DNA of 64,000 bases from Bacteroides faecium (GCF_012113595.1 NZ_CP050831.1:4774001-4838000); one strand, 5' to 3'. Shown: positions 7,172 to 17,053, counted from the stretch's first letter. The notes: generated by a model not told the origin, from the sequence alone. Made by a program: numbers and translations.

Positions 7172-9604
7172 TCAATCGGCAGCATGATATGGATGCGTAA
7201 ACCAAAAGCAGGAACCGGCTCCTTCGGTTGATTCGACACCAATCTCTCCACCCATTTGAGAAACGATACTTTTGCAAATCGAAAGTCCCAGACCTGTGCC
7301 CTGGACAAAAGTATTCAACTTCACAAAGCGTTCAAATACGCTTTTCTGTTTGTCTTCCGGTATTCCTACGCCAGTGTCGCGTACATAGAATTTTATTCTT
7401 TGATGCGACACTTGTTCATATCCCAAAACAATGTTTCCATGCTGGGTAAACTTCAGTGCATTATTTATAAAGTTACTAATCACTTGTATGAACCTGGTTT
7501 TATCCGTGTATATATAACATTCCGGTATCGGTCGTTCAAGAATCAGTTCGACGTCATTACTTACTTTCATACTCATCGACTTGATGATTTCGGAGCAAGT
7601 ATCGTTAACATCTACGTTTGTATATACAAAGTTGAAAGTTCCCGCTTCTATTTTCGAAAGGTCAAGAATATCAGAGATAAGTTGCAGGAGCAGTTCGTTG
7701 TTTTCCTGTACGATTTTTATATACTCCTGCCGTTCGTCCCTGCTGTCCGTTTCCGCCATCAGGCTCGAGAAACCGACAATGGCATTGAGCGGAGTACGGA
7801 TTTCATGGCTCATATTGGCCAGGAAAGCAGATTTCAAGCGGTCCAGTTCTTCTGCCTTGTCACGGGCTATGATTAATTTTTGTTCAGTTTCTTTCAGTGC
7901 GGTAATATCATAATTGATGCACAACATCTCGATAACCCCATCTGCCGGGCGATAATCTCTGACCATCACATTGATACTGGTCCAGGTATATTTACCGTTA
8001 TCCCTACAAACGCGGACTTCTTTACGCAGGCTGGTAGTCTTGCCTTCTTTTACTTCGCGCACGAAGTTCTTCAGAACAGCTTGGTCCTCGGGAACTACAT
8101 GATTATACACTCCAATAACTTCGGGCATAGGAATTCCTTCTTTTTCGCCTAAGTTCCTGTACCAGGTATCTTGGGCGTATCCGTCTCTTGTCATCACATT
8201 GAAATGCGCAAATCCCACATTGGCATAATCACCGATTAAAAGAAACAGATTCTCGAATTCCTGTATCTTGGTATATGCGTTGGTCGTTTCTGTCGTATCA
8301 ATGTTGATAAACAGATAATTGATAAACTGGTTCTGAGAATCATAGAGAGTCGTCACTTTGGTTGTAAGGTTGATTATTCCTTTTCTGTGACTCTCTATAT
8401 ATGTGTTTATTTTCGAGAAATCATAATTAATAGAGAAATTCACATCTTCCTTAGCCCTCAATTTCTCTTTTACTTTTTCCGGGATATTGGGGTTATTGAA
8501 CAGGTTGACTCCCAACACTTCATTGACATCTGTCAGACCGAACATCTCGCGTTCCTTATCATTGATGTCAACCAGATAACCGTCTTTGTCGTAGAGTTCG
8601 ATACCGACGGGCAGGTTCTTATAGATATTTCTCAGAATCTTCTCGCTATGGTCCAACGCCTGGCGGTCTGCTTTCGCCTGAATTTCCGATTTACGCAGTT
8701 CTATGCAAATACTGATAATATTTGCCAATGAAGAAAACCACTGAAGGTCAACATTACTCCAACTACGGTGTGTGCCTACCATATCAATGCCCATATATCC
8801 CCATACTTCATCCTTGGCGATAAGGGGGACGGCCATTAATGATTTGATATTCTGGGTTTCCAACAGACTGCGGTATTCTTGGGCTTCCGCAGGCATGTCG
8901 TTCAGTGTATTCAGGATAATGGATTTCCTGTCCGTAATCTGATGATTCCACCAAAAAGAATCGTCCCAAAGAATATCTTGAAGATTGTCCTTTTCTTCGG
9001 ACACTCCTTCTGCTGTTGCCTCGTACGTACAGTTCTGTACCTGCTTCTTTCTGTCTATTTCGACGATATACGTACGGTCGCCCTTGAATTGTTTGAGAAT
9101 ATCCCCCAGTATCCGGTTAATCACTTGTGGTATATCATCACATTGCAGGAAAGCGAGCAATGAATATGAAATGCTGTTCTGCTGGTAAAGCAGACTGTTT
9201 ACTTGAAGAAAGTCTATATTCTCCTTTGAATTATCAATCGGCCTGTCTATACATTGCAGGTAGCCGACCATATTTCTATATCCTTCCTCATCCGGTTTCT
9301 GAAAACTGATTTTGGAATATACCCATATTTCCCCGTCTTTTGCCCGCATGGGGAACATCTGTTCGTAGGTTTCCAGATTCGAAAGGGACAGGAACTCGTT
9401 TTTCAGGCGCAAGCGGTGGTCTTCACGTATCCTTTGATGAAATTCCGTAAAACTGATATGGTTGCTTTCAAGACCGAGCAAGTCTACAATAAAGTCGGAG
9501 CAGATATATTCATTATTCTTCAAATCTGACTCCCACCATCCAATTTTGGCCATCTGCGCTATCTGAAGGTATTTTTCATAGTCATAATTTGATTGTTCTT
9601 TCAT
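7172..9604 (-). CDS. Soluble PAS/GAF sensor histidine kinase
   Basis: This 810-residue kinase has no signal peptide and no membrane segment. The order of domains is: an N-terminal PAS (about 15-130, IGWWESDLKNNEYICSDF), a GAF domain (about 150-310), two further PAS domains (about 320-450 and 455-575), then HisKA with the phosphorylated histidine H600 in MSHEIRTPLNAIVGF, and HATPase_c with N box NFINNALKF and G boxes DTGVGIP and GTGLGLSI. It has no receiver or DNA-binding domain, so it needs a separate response regulator, and none lies next to it. It ends convergent with the CDGSH gene and is divergent from the glycosidase lipoprotein gene at 9825. Cytoplasmic PAS/GAF sensing of a redox or metabolic signal is plausible but unproven. 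Confidence 0.9.
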   Translation of the reverse strand: MKEQSNYDYEKYLQIAQMAKIGWWESDLKNNEYICSDFIVDLLGLESNHISFTEFHQRIREDHRLRLKNEFLSLSNLETYEQMFPMRAKDGEIWVYSKISFQKPDEEGYRNMVGYLQCIDRPIDNSKENIDFLQVNSLLYQQNSISYSLLAFLQCDDIPQVINRILGDILKQFKGDRTYIVEIDRKKQVQNCTYEATAEGVSEEKDNLQDILWDDSFWWNHQITDRKSIILNTLNDMPAEAQEYRSLLETQNIKSLMAVPLIAKDEVWGYMGIDMVGTHRSWSNVDLQWFSSLANIISICIELRKSEIQAKADRQALDHSEKILRNIYKNLPVGIELYDKDGYLVDINDKEREMFGLTDVNEVLGVNLFNNPNIPEKVKEKLRAKEDVNFSINYDFSKINTYIESHRKGIINLTTKVTTLYDSQNQFINYLFINIDTTETTNAYTKIQEFENLFLLIGDYANVGFAHFNVMTRDGYAQDTWYRNLGEKEGIPMPEVIGVYNHVVPEDQAVLKNFVREVKEGKTTSLRKEVRVCRDNGKYTWTSINVMVRDYRPADGVIEMLCINYDITALKETEQKLIIARDKAEELDRLKSAFLANMSHEIRTPLNAIVGFSSLMAETDSRDERQEYIKIVQENNELLLQLISDILDLSKIEAGTFNFVYTNVDVNDTCSEIIKSMSMKVSNDVELILERPIPECYIYTDKTRFIQVISNFINNALKFTQHGNIVLGYEQVSHQRIKFYVRDTGVGIPEDKQKSVFERFVKLNTFVQGTGLGLSICKSIVSQMGGEIGVESTEGAGSCFWFTHPYHAAD

Positions 9605-9649
9605 ATTGTTTGCTCTTGTTTACTGTTTATTATTAGAGAAATCAGCTGG

Positions 9650-9657
9650 CAAATATA
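9650..9657 (-). promoter_or_regulatory. Putative -7 promoter element of the PAS/GAF kinase gene
   Basis: The minus strand reads TATATTTG, an exact match to TAnnTTTG, 45 bases upstream of the kinase start codon. The 221-bp gap between the kinase and the lipoprotein gene at 9825 holds no other structure I could define. Confidence 0.5.
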
Positions 9658-9824
9658 AGTATAACTTTTAAATAATGAGGGAATTGCATACTGTCGCAAG
9701 TTAATTAATGGTAATATGGTATTGAATAGTGGAATAATGGGCGAATGAGTACAAACAAGCGGTTATTTCGTCTTCCTCTTAGAGAAGAACTGAATTTATA
9801 TAATTAATAATATATATCAGAAGA

Positions 9825-12524
9825 ATGAAGAATACCAAATTATTCATGTTTGCGGCATGCGCACTACTATTGACGGCGTGTGGCAAGCAAACTGTGAAAA
9901 TTATGACTCCGCCGGATGCGTCGAACCGCGTCCTGTTCGGTGCGGAACAGTTACAGACTACCCTGGATAAAGCCGGTTATCAGGTAATGATGCAACAGGG
10001 GGACACCACATTCTCCGACCCGGAAATAAAGACAATTCTGCTGACAGAAGTAAATGATACCACTCTGAAAAAAGAGGGTTTTCATATTACGACTGCCAGC
10101 AATCTTACCAAAATCTCCGGCAGGGACGGCAGCGGTGTAATCTACGGATGCCGTGAACTGATAGACCGTGTGAACGATTCAGAAGGGAAACTGGACTTCC
10201 CTGAAGAGTTGAAGGACGGGCCGGAAATGGTACTTCGCGGCGCTTGTGTGGGTTTGCAGAAAATGACTTATCTGCCGGGACACGGTGTTTATGAATATCC
10301 CTATACTCCCGAGAGTTTCCCGTGGTTCTATGATAAGGAGCAATGGATTAAATACTTGGATATGCTGGTTGCCAACCGTATGAATTCCCTGTATCTCTGG
10401 AACGGACACCCGTTTGCGTCATTGGTGAAACTGGAAGATTATCCGTTTGCACTGGAAGTGGACGAGGAAACATTCAAGAAAAATGAGGAGATGTTCTCTT
10501 TCCTTACGGAAGAAGCGGATAAGCGTGGTATTTTCGTCATTCAGATGTTCTATAATATTATTCTTTCTAAACCGTTTGCGGAACATTACGGCTTGAAAAC
10601 CCAAGACCGTAACCGTCCTATCACTTCGCTGATTGCTGATTATACCCGTAAGAGTATTGCCGCCTTTATCGAGAAATATCCGAATGTAGGATTATTGGTT
10701 TGCCTGGGTGAAGCGATGTGTACGGTAGAGGATGACGTGGAATGGTTTACCAAAACGATTATTCCGGGAGTAAAGGATGGATTGCAGGCATTGGGACGGA
10801 CGGACGAACCGCCTCTCTTGCTGCGTGCGCACGATACGGATTGTAAGTTGGTAATGGATGCTGCGCTGCCGATATATAAGAATCTTTATACAATGCATAA
10901 GTACAACGGCGAGTCTCTGACAACGTATGAGCCACGCGGTCCCTGGTCGAAGATTCATACAGATTTGAGTTCTTTGGGCTCTATCCATATCAGCAATGTA
11001 CATATCCTGGCAAACTTGGAACCGTTCCGTTGGGGTTCTCCTGATTTCGTCCAAAAAGCGGTGCAGGCCATGCACAATGTACATGGCGCCAATGCCCTGC
11101 ATCTTTATCCGCAGGCTTCTTACTGGGATTGGCCTTATACTGCCGACAAACTGCCGAATGGCGAGCGTGAGTTCCAATTAGACCGTGACTGGATTTGGTA
11201 TCAGACATGGGGACGCTATGCATGGAATTGCCATCGTGACCGTACGGATGAAGTCGGTTATTGGAACCAACAGTTAGGCAAGTTCTACGGAACATCTGAC
11301 GAGAATGCAGGTAATATCCGCGTGGCTTATGAAGAAAGCGGGGAGATTGCTCCGAAACTGCTCCGCCGTTTTGGTATCACGGAAGGAAATCGTCAGACAT
11401 TGTTGCTGGGTATGTTTATGAGTCAGCTTGTCAATCCTTATAAATACACTATTTACCCTGGATTCTATGAAAGCTGCGGACCGGAAGGCGAGAAGTTGAT
11501 TGAATATGTAGAGAAAGAATGGAAAAAACAACCTCATACAGGGGAAATGCCTTTGGATATTGTTGCCCAAGTGATAGAGCATGGCGACAAGGCTGTGGCG
11601 GCGATAGATAAGGCAGCCGCTTCCGTATCTTCCAATAAAGATGAGTTTGCACGTTTACAGACTGATATGCATTGTTATCGTGAATTTGCGTATGCGTTCA
11701 ACCTGAAAGTGAAAGCCGCGAAGTTGGTATTGGATTATCAATGGGGAAAAGACATTAAGAACCTGGAAGAGGCTATTCCTCTCATGGAGCAAAGTTTGGA
11801 ACATTATCGCAAGTTGGTGGAATTGACCGATGAACACTATTTGTACGCAAACAGTATGCAGACCGCACAACGTCGTATTCCTATCGGCGGGGATGACGGA
11901 AAGAATAAGACTTGGAAAGAATTGTTGGTACACTATGAAAAGGAACTGGAGAATTTCAAGACCAATCTCGCCATGTTGAAAGAGAAACAGAACGGAAATA
12001 CGGTTACTGAAACAGTCGAAATTGCTGCCTGGACTCCTGCTGACGTGAAACTAATATCCAACTATCCAACCGTGAAACTGGATGAAGGAACATCATTATT
12101 TGCCGACCTTCCCGGCAAGATAGAAGCGATAGCTCCCGAACTGAAAGGAATGAAAGCATTCCGCTTTAACGGAAATGAGCAACGCGAAAAGGGGACAAGC
12201 ATCACTTTTGAAACCGATGCTCCGGTGAAATTAATGGTGGCTTATTTCAAGGACGACCAGAAGAAATACGCGAAAGCTCCGAAATTGGAAATAGATGCTT
12301 CCGCCAATGATTATGGACAGGCGGAACCGGTATTGACGAATGCGGTTCGTATCAACGGAATGCCTTTGGCAAATGTACATGCATATAGTTTCCCGGCAGG
12401 AAAACATACGTTGATGTTACCAAAAGGTTATTTGCAGGTGCTGGGATTTACGGCTGCGGATACGAAAGCACGTAATGCCGGACTTGCCGGAGATGAGGAA
12501 ACTATGGATTGGCTGTTCTATTAA
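9825..12524 (+). CDS. Lipoprotein glycoside hydrolase, GH67-N/hexosaminidase-like
   Basis: This 899-residue protein has a lipoprotein signal with lipobox LLTAC and acylated C19. Residues about 25-130 resemble the N-terminal accessory domain shared by alpha-glucuronidases (GH67) and beta-hexosaminidases (GVIYGCRELIDRV). A TIM-barrel-like central part follows (about 145-480), with segments such as NRMNSLYLWNGHPFA, GLLVCLGEAMC and LLLRAHDTDC. A helical region and a C-terminal beta-rich part complete the protein. I cannot assign a CAZy family or catalytic residues with certainty; acidic residues at E in LGEAM and D in HDTD are candidates. It is probably surface or periplasmic and precedes a GH43-like/GH2 fusion gene by about 100 bp, suggesting joint action on a uronate- or galactose-containing glycan. 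Confidence 0.7.
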   Translation: MKNTKLFMFAACALLLTACGKQTVKIMTPPDASNRVLFGAEQLQTTLDKAGYQVMMQQGDTTFSDPEIKTILLTEVNDTTLKKEGFHITTASNLTKISGRDGSGVIYGCRELIDRVNDSEGKLDFPEELKDGPEMVLRGACVGLQKMTYLPGHGVYEYPYTPESFPWFYDKEQWIKYLDMLVANRMNSLYLWNGHPFASLVKLEDYPFALEVDEETFKKNEEMFSFLTEEADKRGIFVIQMFYNIILSKPFAEHYGLKTQDRNRPITSLIADYTRKSIAAFIEKYPNVGLLVCLGEAMCTVEDDVEWFTKTIIPGVKDGLQALGRTDEPPLLLRAHDTDCKLVMDAALPIYKNLYTMHKYNGESLTTYEPRGPWSKIHTDLSSLGSIHISNVHILANLEPFRWGSPDFVQKAVQAMHNVHGANALHLYPQASYWDWPYTADKLPNGEREFQLDRDWIWYQTWGRYAWNCHRDRTDEVGYWNQQLGKFYGTSDENAGNIRVAYEESGEIAPKLLRRFGITEGNRQTLLLGMFMSQLVNPYKYTIYPGFYESCGPEGEKLIEYVEKEWKKQPHTGEMPLDIVAQVIEHGDKAVAAIDKAAASVSSNKDEFARLQTDMHCYREFAYAFNLKVKAAKLVLDYQWGKDIKNLEEAIPLMEQSLEHYRKLVELTDEHYLYANSMQTAQRRIPIGGDDGKNKTWKELLVHYEKELENFKTNLAMLKEKQNGNTVTETVEIAAWTPADVKLISNYPTVKLDEGTSLFADLPGKIEAIAPELKGMKAFRFNGNEQREKGTSITFETDAPVKLMVAYFKDDQKKYAKAPKLEIDASANDYGQAEPVLTNAVRINGMPLANVHAYSFPAGKHTLMLPKGYLQVLGFTAADTKARNAGLAGDEETMDWLFY

Positions 12525-12545
12525 CATACACACCATGATAAAATG

Positions 12546-12588
12546 CAGATTCACACAGATTGTCAATATCTTTACCTGTGTGAATCTG
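12546..12588 (+). terminator. Hairpin between lipoprotein and GH2-fusion genes
   Basis: A perfect 13-bp inverted repeat, CAGATTCACACAG (12546-12558) and its complement (12576-12588), is followed by a T-rich stretch. It lies 21 bp after the lipoprotein gene stop codon and 33 bp before the next start. It can act as a terminator or attenuating hairpin, so the two glycosidase genes may not be strictly co-transcribed. Confidence 0.65.
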
Positions 12589-12621
12589 TATAATTTTTAT
12601 AGTAAGTAATGAAAGAATATA

Positions 12622-15600
12622 ATGAAAAGGAAAATTCTATTTTTTACTCTGGCTGTATCATTTTCATTCGTTTTTGCTCAACGGGAAGTTCCGCAAGAAC
12701 GGATGGAACAGATTTATGAGGAAGTGAAGACACCCTATAAATACGGGCTTGCTGTGGCTCCGGCAGACAATTATCATAAGATTGACTGCCCCACCGTTTT
12801 TCGTCAGGGCGACAAATGGCTGATGACTTACGTCGTTTACAACGGCAAGAGCGGTACGGACGGTCGTGGCTACGAGACTTGGATAGCAGAAAGCGACAAT
12901 CTGCTCGAATGGCGTACTTTGGGGCGAATCCTTTCTTATCGGGATGGTAAATGGGACTGTAACCAGCGCGGCGGCTTTCCTGCATTGCCGGACATGGAGT
13001 GGGGCGGCAGCTACGAACTTCAGACTTATAAAGGCCGTCACTGGATGACTTATATCGGTGGAGAGGGAACCGGTTACGAAGCTGTGAAAGCACCGCTCTA
13101 TGTCGGACTGGCATGGACGAAAGGTGATATTTCTACTGCCCATGAATGGGAGTCTTTGGATAAACCGATTTTGAGCATCCATGATAAAGACGCCCAATGG
13201 TGGGAAAAGCTAACCCAATATAAGAGTACTGTCTACTGGGATAAGGATAAGACGCTGGGCGCTCCGTTTGTCATGTTCTATAACGCAGGCGGACGTCATC
13301 CCGAAACGGACTTGAAAGGAGAACGTGTAGGCATCGCCCTTTCAAAAGATATGAAGTCATGGAAGCGGTATCCCGGAAACCCGGTCTTCGCACATGAGGC
13401 GGACGGAACAATAACAGGAGATGCGCACATTCAGAAAATAGGAGACGTCTATGTGATGTTCTACTTCTCCGCTTTTGAACCTTCGCGCAAGTATAAGGCG
13501 TTTAATACATTTGCCGCAAGCTATGATTTGGTCAACTGGACGGATTGGCATGGAGCCGATTTGATTATTCCTTCCAAAAACTACGATGAACTGTTTGCCC
13601 ATAAAAGTTATGTGGTAAAACACGATGGGGTAGTTTATCATTTCTACTGTGCGGTAAACAATGCGGAACAGCGTGGCATTGCTATTGCTACAAGCAAGCC
13701 GATGGGACGCTCGGCTGTCCGTTTCCCGAAACCGGAGATTAAGAACCGCCGGATAATCACTGAACTAAATGATAGATGGAAAACTTGGAGAGTTGAGAAT
13801 GGAGAGTTAAGAGTGGAGAGTGAAAAGATTGTGAATATACCTCATAACTGGGATGATTATTATGGGTATCGTCAATTGACTCATGGCAACCTTCACGGAA
13901 CTGCTCTCTATAAAAAGAATTTCACTCTCGACAACTCTCAATTCTCAACTCTCAACTCTCAACTTCCCCAACGGTATTTTCTTCGTTTTGAGGGAGTCGG
14001 CACGTATGCAACGATAAAACTGAACGGAAAGGATTTCGGACGGCATCCTGTCGGTCGCACTACGTTGACGCTGGATGTTACCGACGCGCTGAAACAAGGG
14101 GCAAATGAACTGGAAGTAAAAGCTGAACATCCGGAGATGATAGCCGATATGCCTTGGGTATGTGGCGGTTGCTCGTCGGAGTGGGGATTCAGCGAGGGTT
14201 CCCAGCCATTGGGCATTTTCCGTCCTGTCGTATTGGAAGCAACGGATGAAGTTCGTATCGAACCTTTCGGCGTACATATCTGGAATGACGATAAGGCAGC
14301 TAATGTATTTGTGGAGACAGAGGTCAAGAATTACGGTAAAACTGCAGCTACAATCGAACTGGTCAATAAATTGAGTAATGCCGACGGCAAACAAGTATTC
14401 CGCCTGGTAGAGAAAGTAACTTTGGCGCCGGGAGAAATGAAAGTGATTCGTCAGCAAGCACCCGTAGAGAATCCTGTTTTATGGGAAACGGAGAATCCGT
14501 ATCTTTATAAACTGGCAAGCATGATAAAACGGAATACAAAAACGACGGATGAAATATCCACCCCGTTTGGTATCCGTACAATCAGTTGGCCGGTAAAGAG
14601 AAATGATGGAGACGGACGTTTCTATCTGAATGGAAAGCCTGTCTTTATTAATGGCGTATGCGAATATGAACATCAGTTCGGGCAAAGCCATGCGTTCAGT
14701 AAGGAACAGGTGGCTGCCAGGGTAAAACAGATGCGTGCGGCAGGTTTCAACGCTTTCCGTGACGCCCATCAACCACATCACCTCGATTATCAGAAATATT
14801 GGGATAAAGAGGGTGTCCTCTTCTGGACACAGTTTTCCGCTCACGTATGGTATGATACACCTGAATTTCGTGAGAACTTCAAGAGATTACTTCGTCAATG
14901 GGTAAAAGAACGTCGTAATTCTCCATCGGTAGTGATGTGGGGATTGCAAAACGAAAGTACTTTGCCTCGTGAATTTGCACAGGAGTGCAGTGAGATTATT
15001 CGTGAAATGGACCCAACTGCACGTACAATGCGTGTTATCACAACTTGTAATGGCGGCGAAGGTACAGACTGGAATGTAATTCAGAATTGGAGTGGTACAT
15101 ATGGCGGAGACGTGACCAAGTATGGTCGTGAACTCTCTCAACCCAATCAATTGTTGAATGGAGAATACGGAGCATGGAGAAGTATAGATTTGCATACGGA
15201 GCCCGGAGCATTTGAAGTCAATGGAGTATGGAGCGAAAGCCGTATGTGCCAGTTGATGGAAACTAAAATTCGCTTGGCTGAACAGGCTAAGGACAGTGTC
15301 TGCGGACAGTTCCAGTGGATATATAGCAGCCATGACAATCCCGGACGCCGCCAGCCGGACGAAGCCTATCGGAAAATAGACAAAGTAGGGCCGTTTAACT
15401 ATAAAGGACTGGTTACTCCATGGGAAGAGCCGTTGGACGTATATTACATGTATCGTGCAAACTATGTCCCTGCCGCCAAAGACCCGATGGTTTATTTGGT
15501 ATCGCATACATGGGCGAACCGTTTTGAAAAAGGACGCCGCCGGGCTACGATTGAAGCGTACAGCAATTGTGATTCCGTACTGCTCTATAATGATGTGACC

Positions 15601-16836
15601 GATGAAAAAGTTACTTTTCTCGGACGCAAAAAGAATAATGGCATAGGCACTCATTTTATGTGGGAGAACCGGGACATCCGTTATAATGTACTCCGCGCCG
15701 TAGGATACTACAAAGGTAAGCCGATGGCAGAAGACATAATTGTGCTTAACGGATTGGAACAAGCACCTAATTTTGAATCTCTGTATCAGGATGCGAAACC
15801 GATATTGAAAGGAGAGGACGGATATAATTATATCTACCGCATCAACTGTGGCGGAGATGATTATACGGATAGTTCCGGTCAACTGTGGATGCAGGATAAT
15901 ACGAATTATTCCCATTCATGGGCGGAAAACTTTAAGGAACTGAATCCTTACCTTGCAAGCCAGCGTACCACTAATGACCCGATTCGGGGAACCCGTGACT
16001 GGAAACTGTTCCAGCATTTCCGTTTTGGACGTCATCAACTGGAATATCGCTTCCCTGTATCAGATGGAACTTACCGCATAGAGCTATATTTCACAGAGCC
16101 TTGGCATGGTACAGGTGGCAGCGCTTCTACCGATTGTGAAGGGTTGCGTATCTTCGATGTTGCCGTAAATGATTCGCTGGTATTGGATGATTTGGATATT
16201 TGGGCGGAAAGTGGCCATGACGGTATATGCAAGAAAGTGGTGTACGCCACAGTAAAAGGCGGAACGTTGAAAATACATTTCCCGGAAGTGAAAGCGGGAC
16301 AGGCTTTATTGTCAGGTATTGCCATTGCTTCTACCAATTCGGATTTGAAACCGGCAATCTTCCCGGTATCCGACTGGAGTTGGGAAAAAGCCGATAAGGA
16401 AGTTATGGAGAAAACTCCGAAGGAACTGCTGCCCGAAGATAAAAATGCACGTGTCAGCGTGGCTTATGAAGCGGAAACTGCTATATTGAAAGGTAAATTC
16501 AAGAAGAAAGAACATCGCAAACAAATGGGAGTATTCTTTGCTAAAGGAAAAGGCAACAGTATCGAATGGAATGTCTCTACCGGCTTGGCGCAAGTCTATG
16601 CACTTCGCTTCAAATACATGAATACGAACGGAAAGCCAATCCCTGTATTAATGAAGTTCATTGATGCGAAAGGAGTAGTATTGAAAGAAGATACCCTGAC
16701 CTTCCCGGAAACACCGGACAAGTGGAAAATGATGAGCACCACGACCGGAACATTTATCAATGCGGGACATTATAAGGTGCTGCTTTCGGCAGAGAATATG
16801 GAAGGACTGGCGTTTGACGCATTGGATATTCAATAG
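12622..16836 (+). CDS. GH43-like propeller / GH2 / malectin multidomain glycosidase
   Basis: This 1404-residue secreted protein has a signal peptide (about 1-19, cleavage after FVFA). Residues about 35-375 form a GH43/GH32-like propeller (PTVFRQGDKWLMTYVVYNG; VGIALSKDMKSW). From about 383 comes a GH2 unit: sugar-binding domain, Ig-like domain, and TIM barrel with likely acid/base E778 in GLQNES and nucleophile E848 in NGEYGAW. A malectin-like carbohydrate-binding domain follows (about 1070-1235, YRINCGGDDYTD...), then a C-terminal beta domain. GH2 members include beta-galactosidases and beta-glucuronidases; the exact activity is unknown. Two short inserts in the GH2 sugar-binding domain (about 390-401 and 434-448) are encoded by inverted heptamer repeats, noted separately. 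The gene is followed by a strong terminator. Confidence 0.85.
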   Translation: MKRKILFFTLAVSFSFVFAQREVPQERMEQIYEEVKTPYKYGLAVAPADNYHKIDCPTVFRQGDKWLMTYVVYNGKSGTDGRGYETWIAESDNLLEWRTLGRILSYRDGKWDCNQRGGFPALPDMEWGGSYELQTYKGRHWMTYIGGEGTGYEAVKAPLYVGLAWTKGDISTAHEWESLDKPILSIHDKDAQWWEKLTQYKSTVYWDKDKTLGAPFVMFYNAGGRHPETDLKGERVGIALSKDMKSWKRYPGNPVFAHEADGTITGDAHIQKIGDVYVMFYFSAFEPSRKYKAFNTFAASYDLVNWTDWHGADLIIPSKNYDELFAHKSYVVKHDGVVYHFYCAVNNAEQRGIAIATSKPMGRSAVRFPKPEIKNRRIITELNDRWKTWRVENGELRVESEKIVNIPHNWDDYYGYRQLTHGNLHGTALYKKNFTLDNSQFSTLNSQLPQRYFLRFEGVGTYATIKLNGKDFGRHPVGRTTLTLDVTDALKQGANELEVKAEHPEMIADMPWVCGGCSSEWGFSEGSQPLGIFRPVVLEATDEVRIEPFGVHIWNDDKAANVFVETEVKNYGKTAATIELVNKLSNADGKQVFRLVEKVTLAPGEMKVIRQQAPVENPVLWETENPYLYKLASMIKRNTKTTDEISTPFGIRTISWPVKRNDGDGRFYLNGKPVFINGVCEYEHQFGQSHAFSKEQVAARVKQMRAAGFNAFRDAHQPHHLDYQKYWDKEGVLFWTQFSAHVWYDTPEFRENFKRLLRQWVKERRNSPSVVMWGLQNESTLPREFAQECSEIIREMDPTARTMRVITTCNGGEGTDWNVIQNWSGTYGGDVTKYGRELSQPNQLLNGEYGAWRSIDLHTEPGAFEVNGVWSESRMCQLMETKIRLAEQAKDSVCGQFQWIYSSHDNPGRRQPDEAYRKIDKVGPFNYKGLVTPWEEPLDVYYMYRANYVPAAKDPMVYLVSHTWANRFEKGRRRATIEAYSNCDSVLLYNDVTDEKVTFLGRKKNNGIGTHFMWENRDIRYNVLRAVGYYKGKPMAEDIIVLNGLEQAPNFESLYQDAKPILKGEDGYNYIYRINCGGDDYTDSSGQLWMQDNTNYSHSWAENFKELNPYLASQRTTNDPIRGTRDWKLFQHFRFGRHQLEYRFPVSDGTYRIELYFTEPWHGTGGSASTDCEGLRIFDVAVNDSLVLDDLDIWAESGHDGICKKVVYATVKGGTLKIHFPEVKAGQALLSGIAIASTNSDLKPAIFPVSDWSWEKADKEVMEKTPKELLPEDKNARVSVAYEAETAILKGKFKKKEHRKQMGVFFAKGKGNSIEWNVSTGLAQVYALRFKYMNTNGKPIPVLMKFIDAKGVVLKEDTLTFPETPDKWKMMSTTTGTFINAGHYKVLLSAENMEGLAFDALDIQ
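13788..13965. repeat. Inverted pair of 7-bp tandem repeats inside a coding gene
   Basis: The left block (13788-13822) is five heptamers close to GAGAGTT (GAGAGTT, GAGAATG, GAGAGTT, AAGAGTG, GAGAGTG). The right block (13933-13965) is the complement type, with AACTCTC, AATTCTC, AACTCTC, AACTCTC and a partial unit; a further CACTCTC precedes it at 13923. They are separated by about 110 bp that still encode a normal GH2 sugar-binding-domain segment. The frame stays open across both blocks and the encoded peptides are of low complexity (NGELRVESE and DNSQFSTLNSQLP). Confidence 0.9.
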
Positions 16837-16874
16837 CTTTTCTAATGAATTAATCATTAGACATAAGTAATAAT

Positions 16875-16923
16875 AGAAGCGGGATACAAGGAAGATTGAA
16901 CAACTTCCTGTATCCCGCTTCTT
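16875..16923 (+). terminator. Intrinsic terminator after the GH2-fusion gene
   Basis: Arms at 16875-16894 and 16904-16923 pair over about 19 bp with a one-base bulge and a 9-base loop, followed by T-rich sequence. It lies 38 bp after the stop codon of the glycosidase gene and separates it from the AraC-family gene. Confidence 0.85.
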
Positions 16924-17023
16924 ATTTCCAAATCGTTTTCTTATAAATAGAATATATATGTTATTTTTTTAAGATTCGATATTCTGATTTTAATCATTTA
17001 AGAGCTAGGGTTTAAATAATCTA

Positions 17024-17031
17024 TATATTTG
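17024..17031 (+). promoter_or_regulatory. Putative -7 promoter element of the AraC-family gene
   Basis: TATATTTG matches the Bacteroidetes -7 consensus TAnnTTTG and lies 22 bases upstream of the ATG at 17054. No clear -33 TTTG was found at the usual distance. Confidence 0.5.
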
Positions 17032-17053
17032 AAGTCTAAAACAAAATAACACA

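Noticed and set aside
13788..13965. CRISPR array
   Set aside because: The units are 7 bp and inverted, with no regular spacers; the other repeat blocks likewise lack repeat-spacer structure.
14887..15915. 342-residue minus-strand open frame
   Set aside because: It lies wholly opposite the GH2 barrel coding sequence, has no family features and is a shadow.
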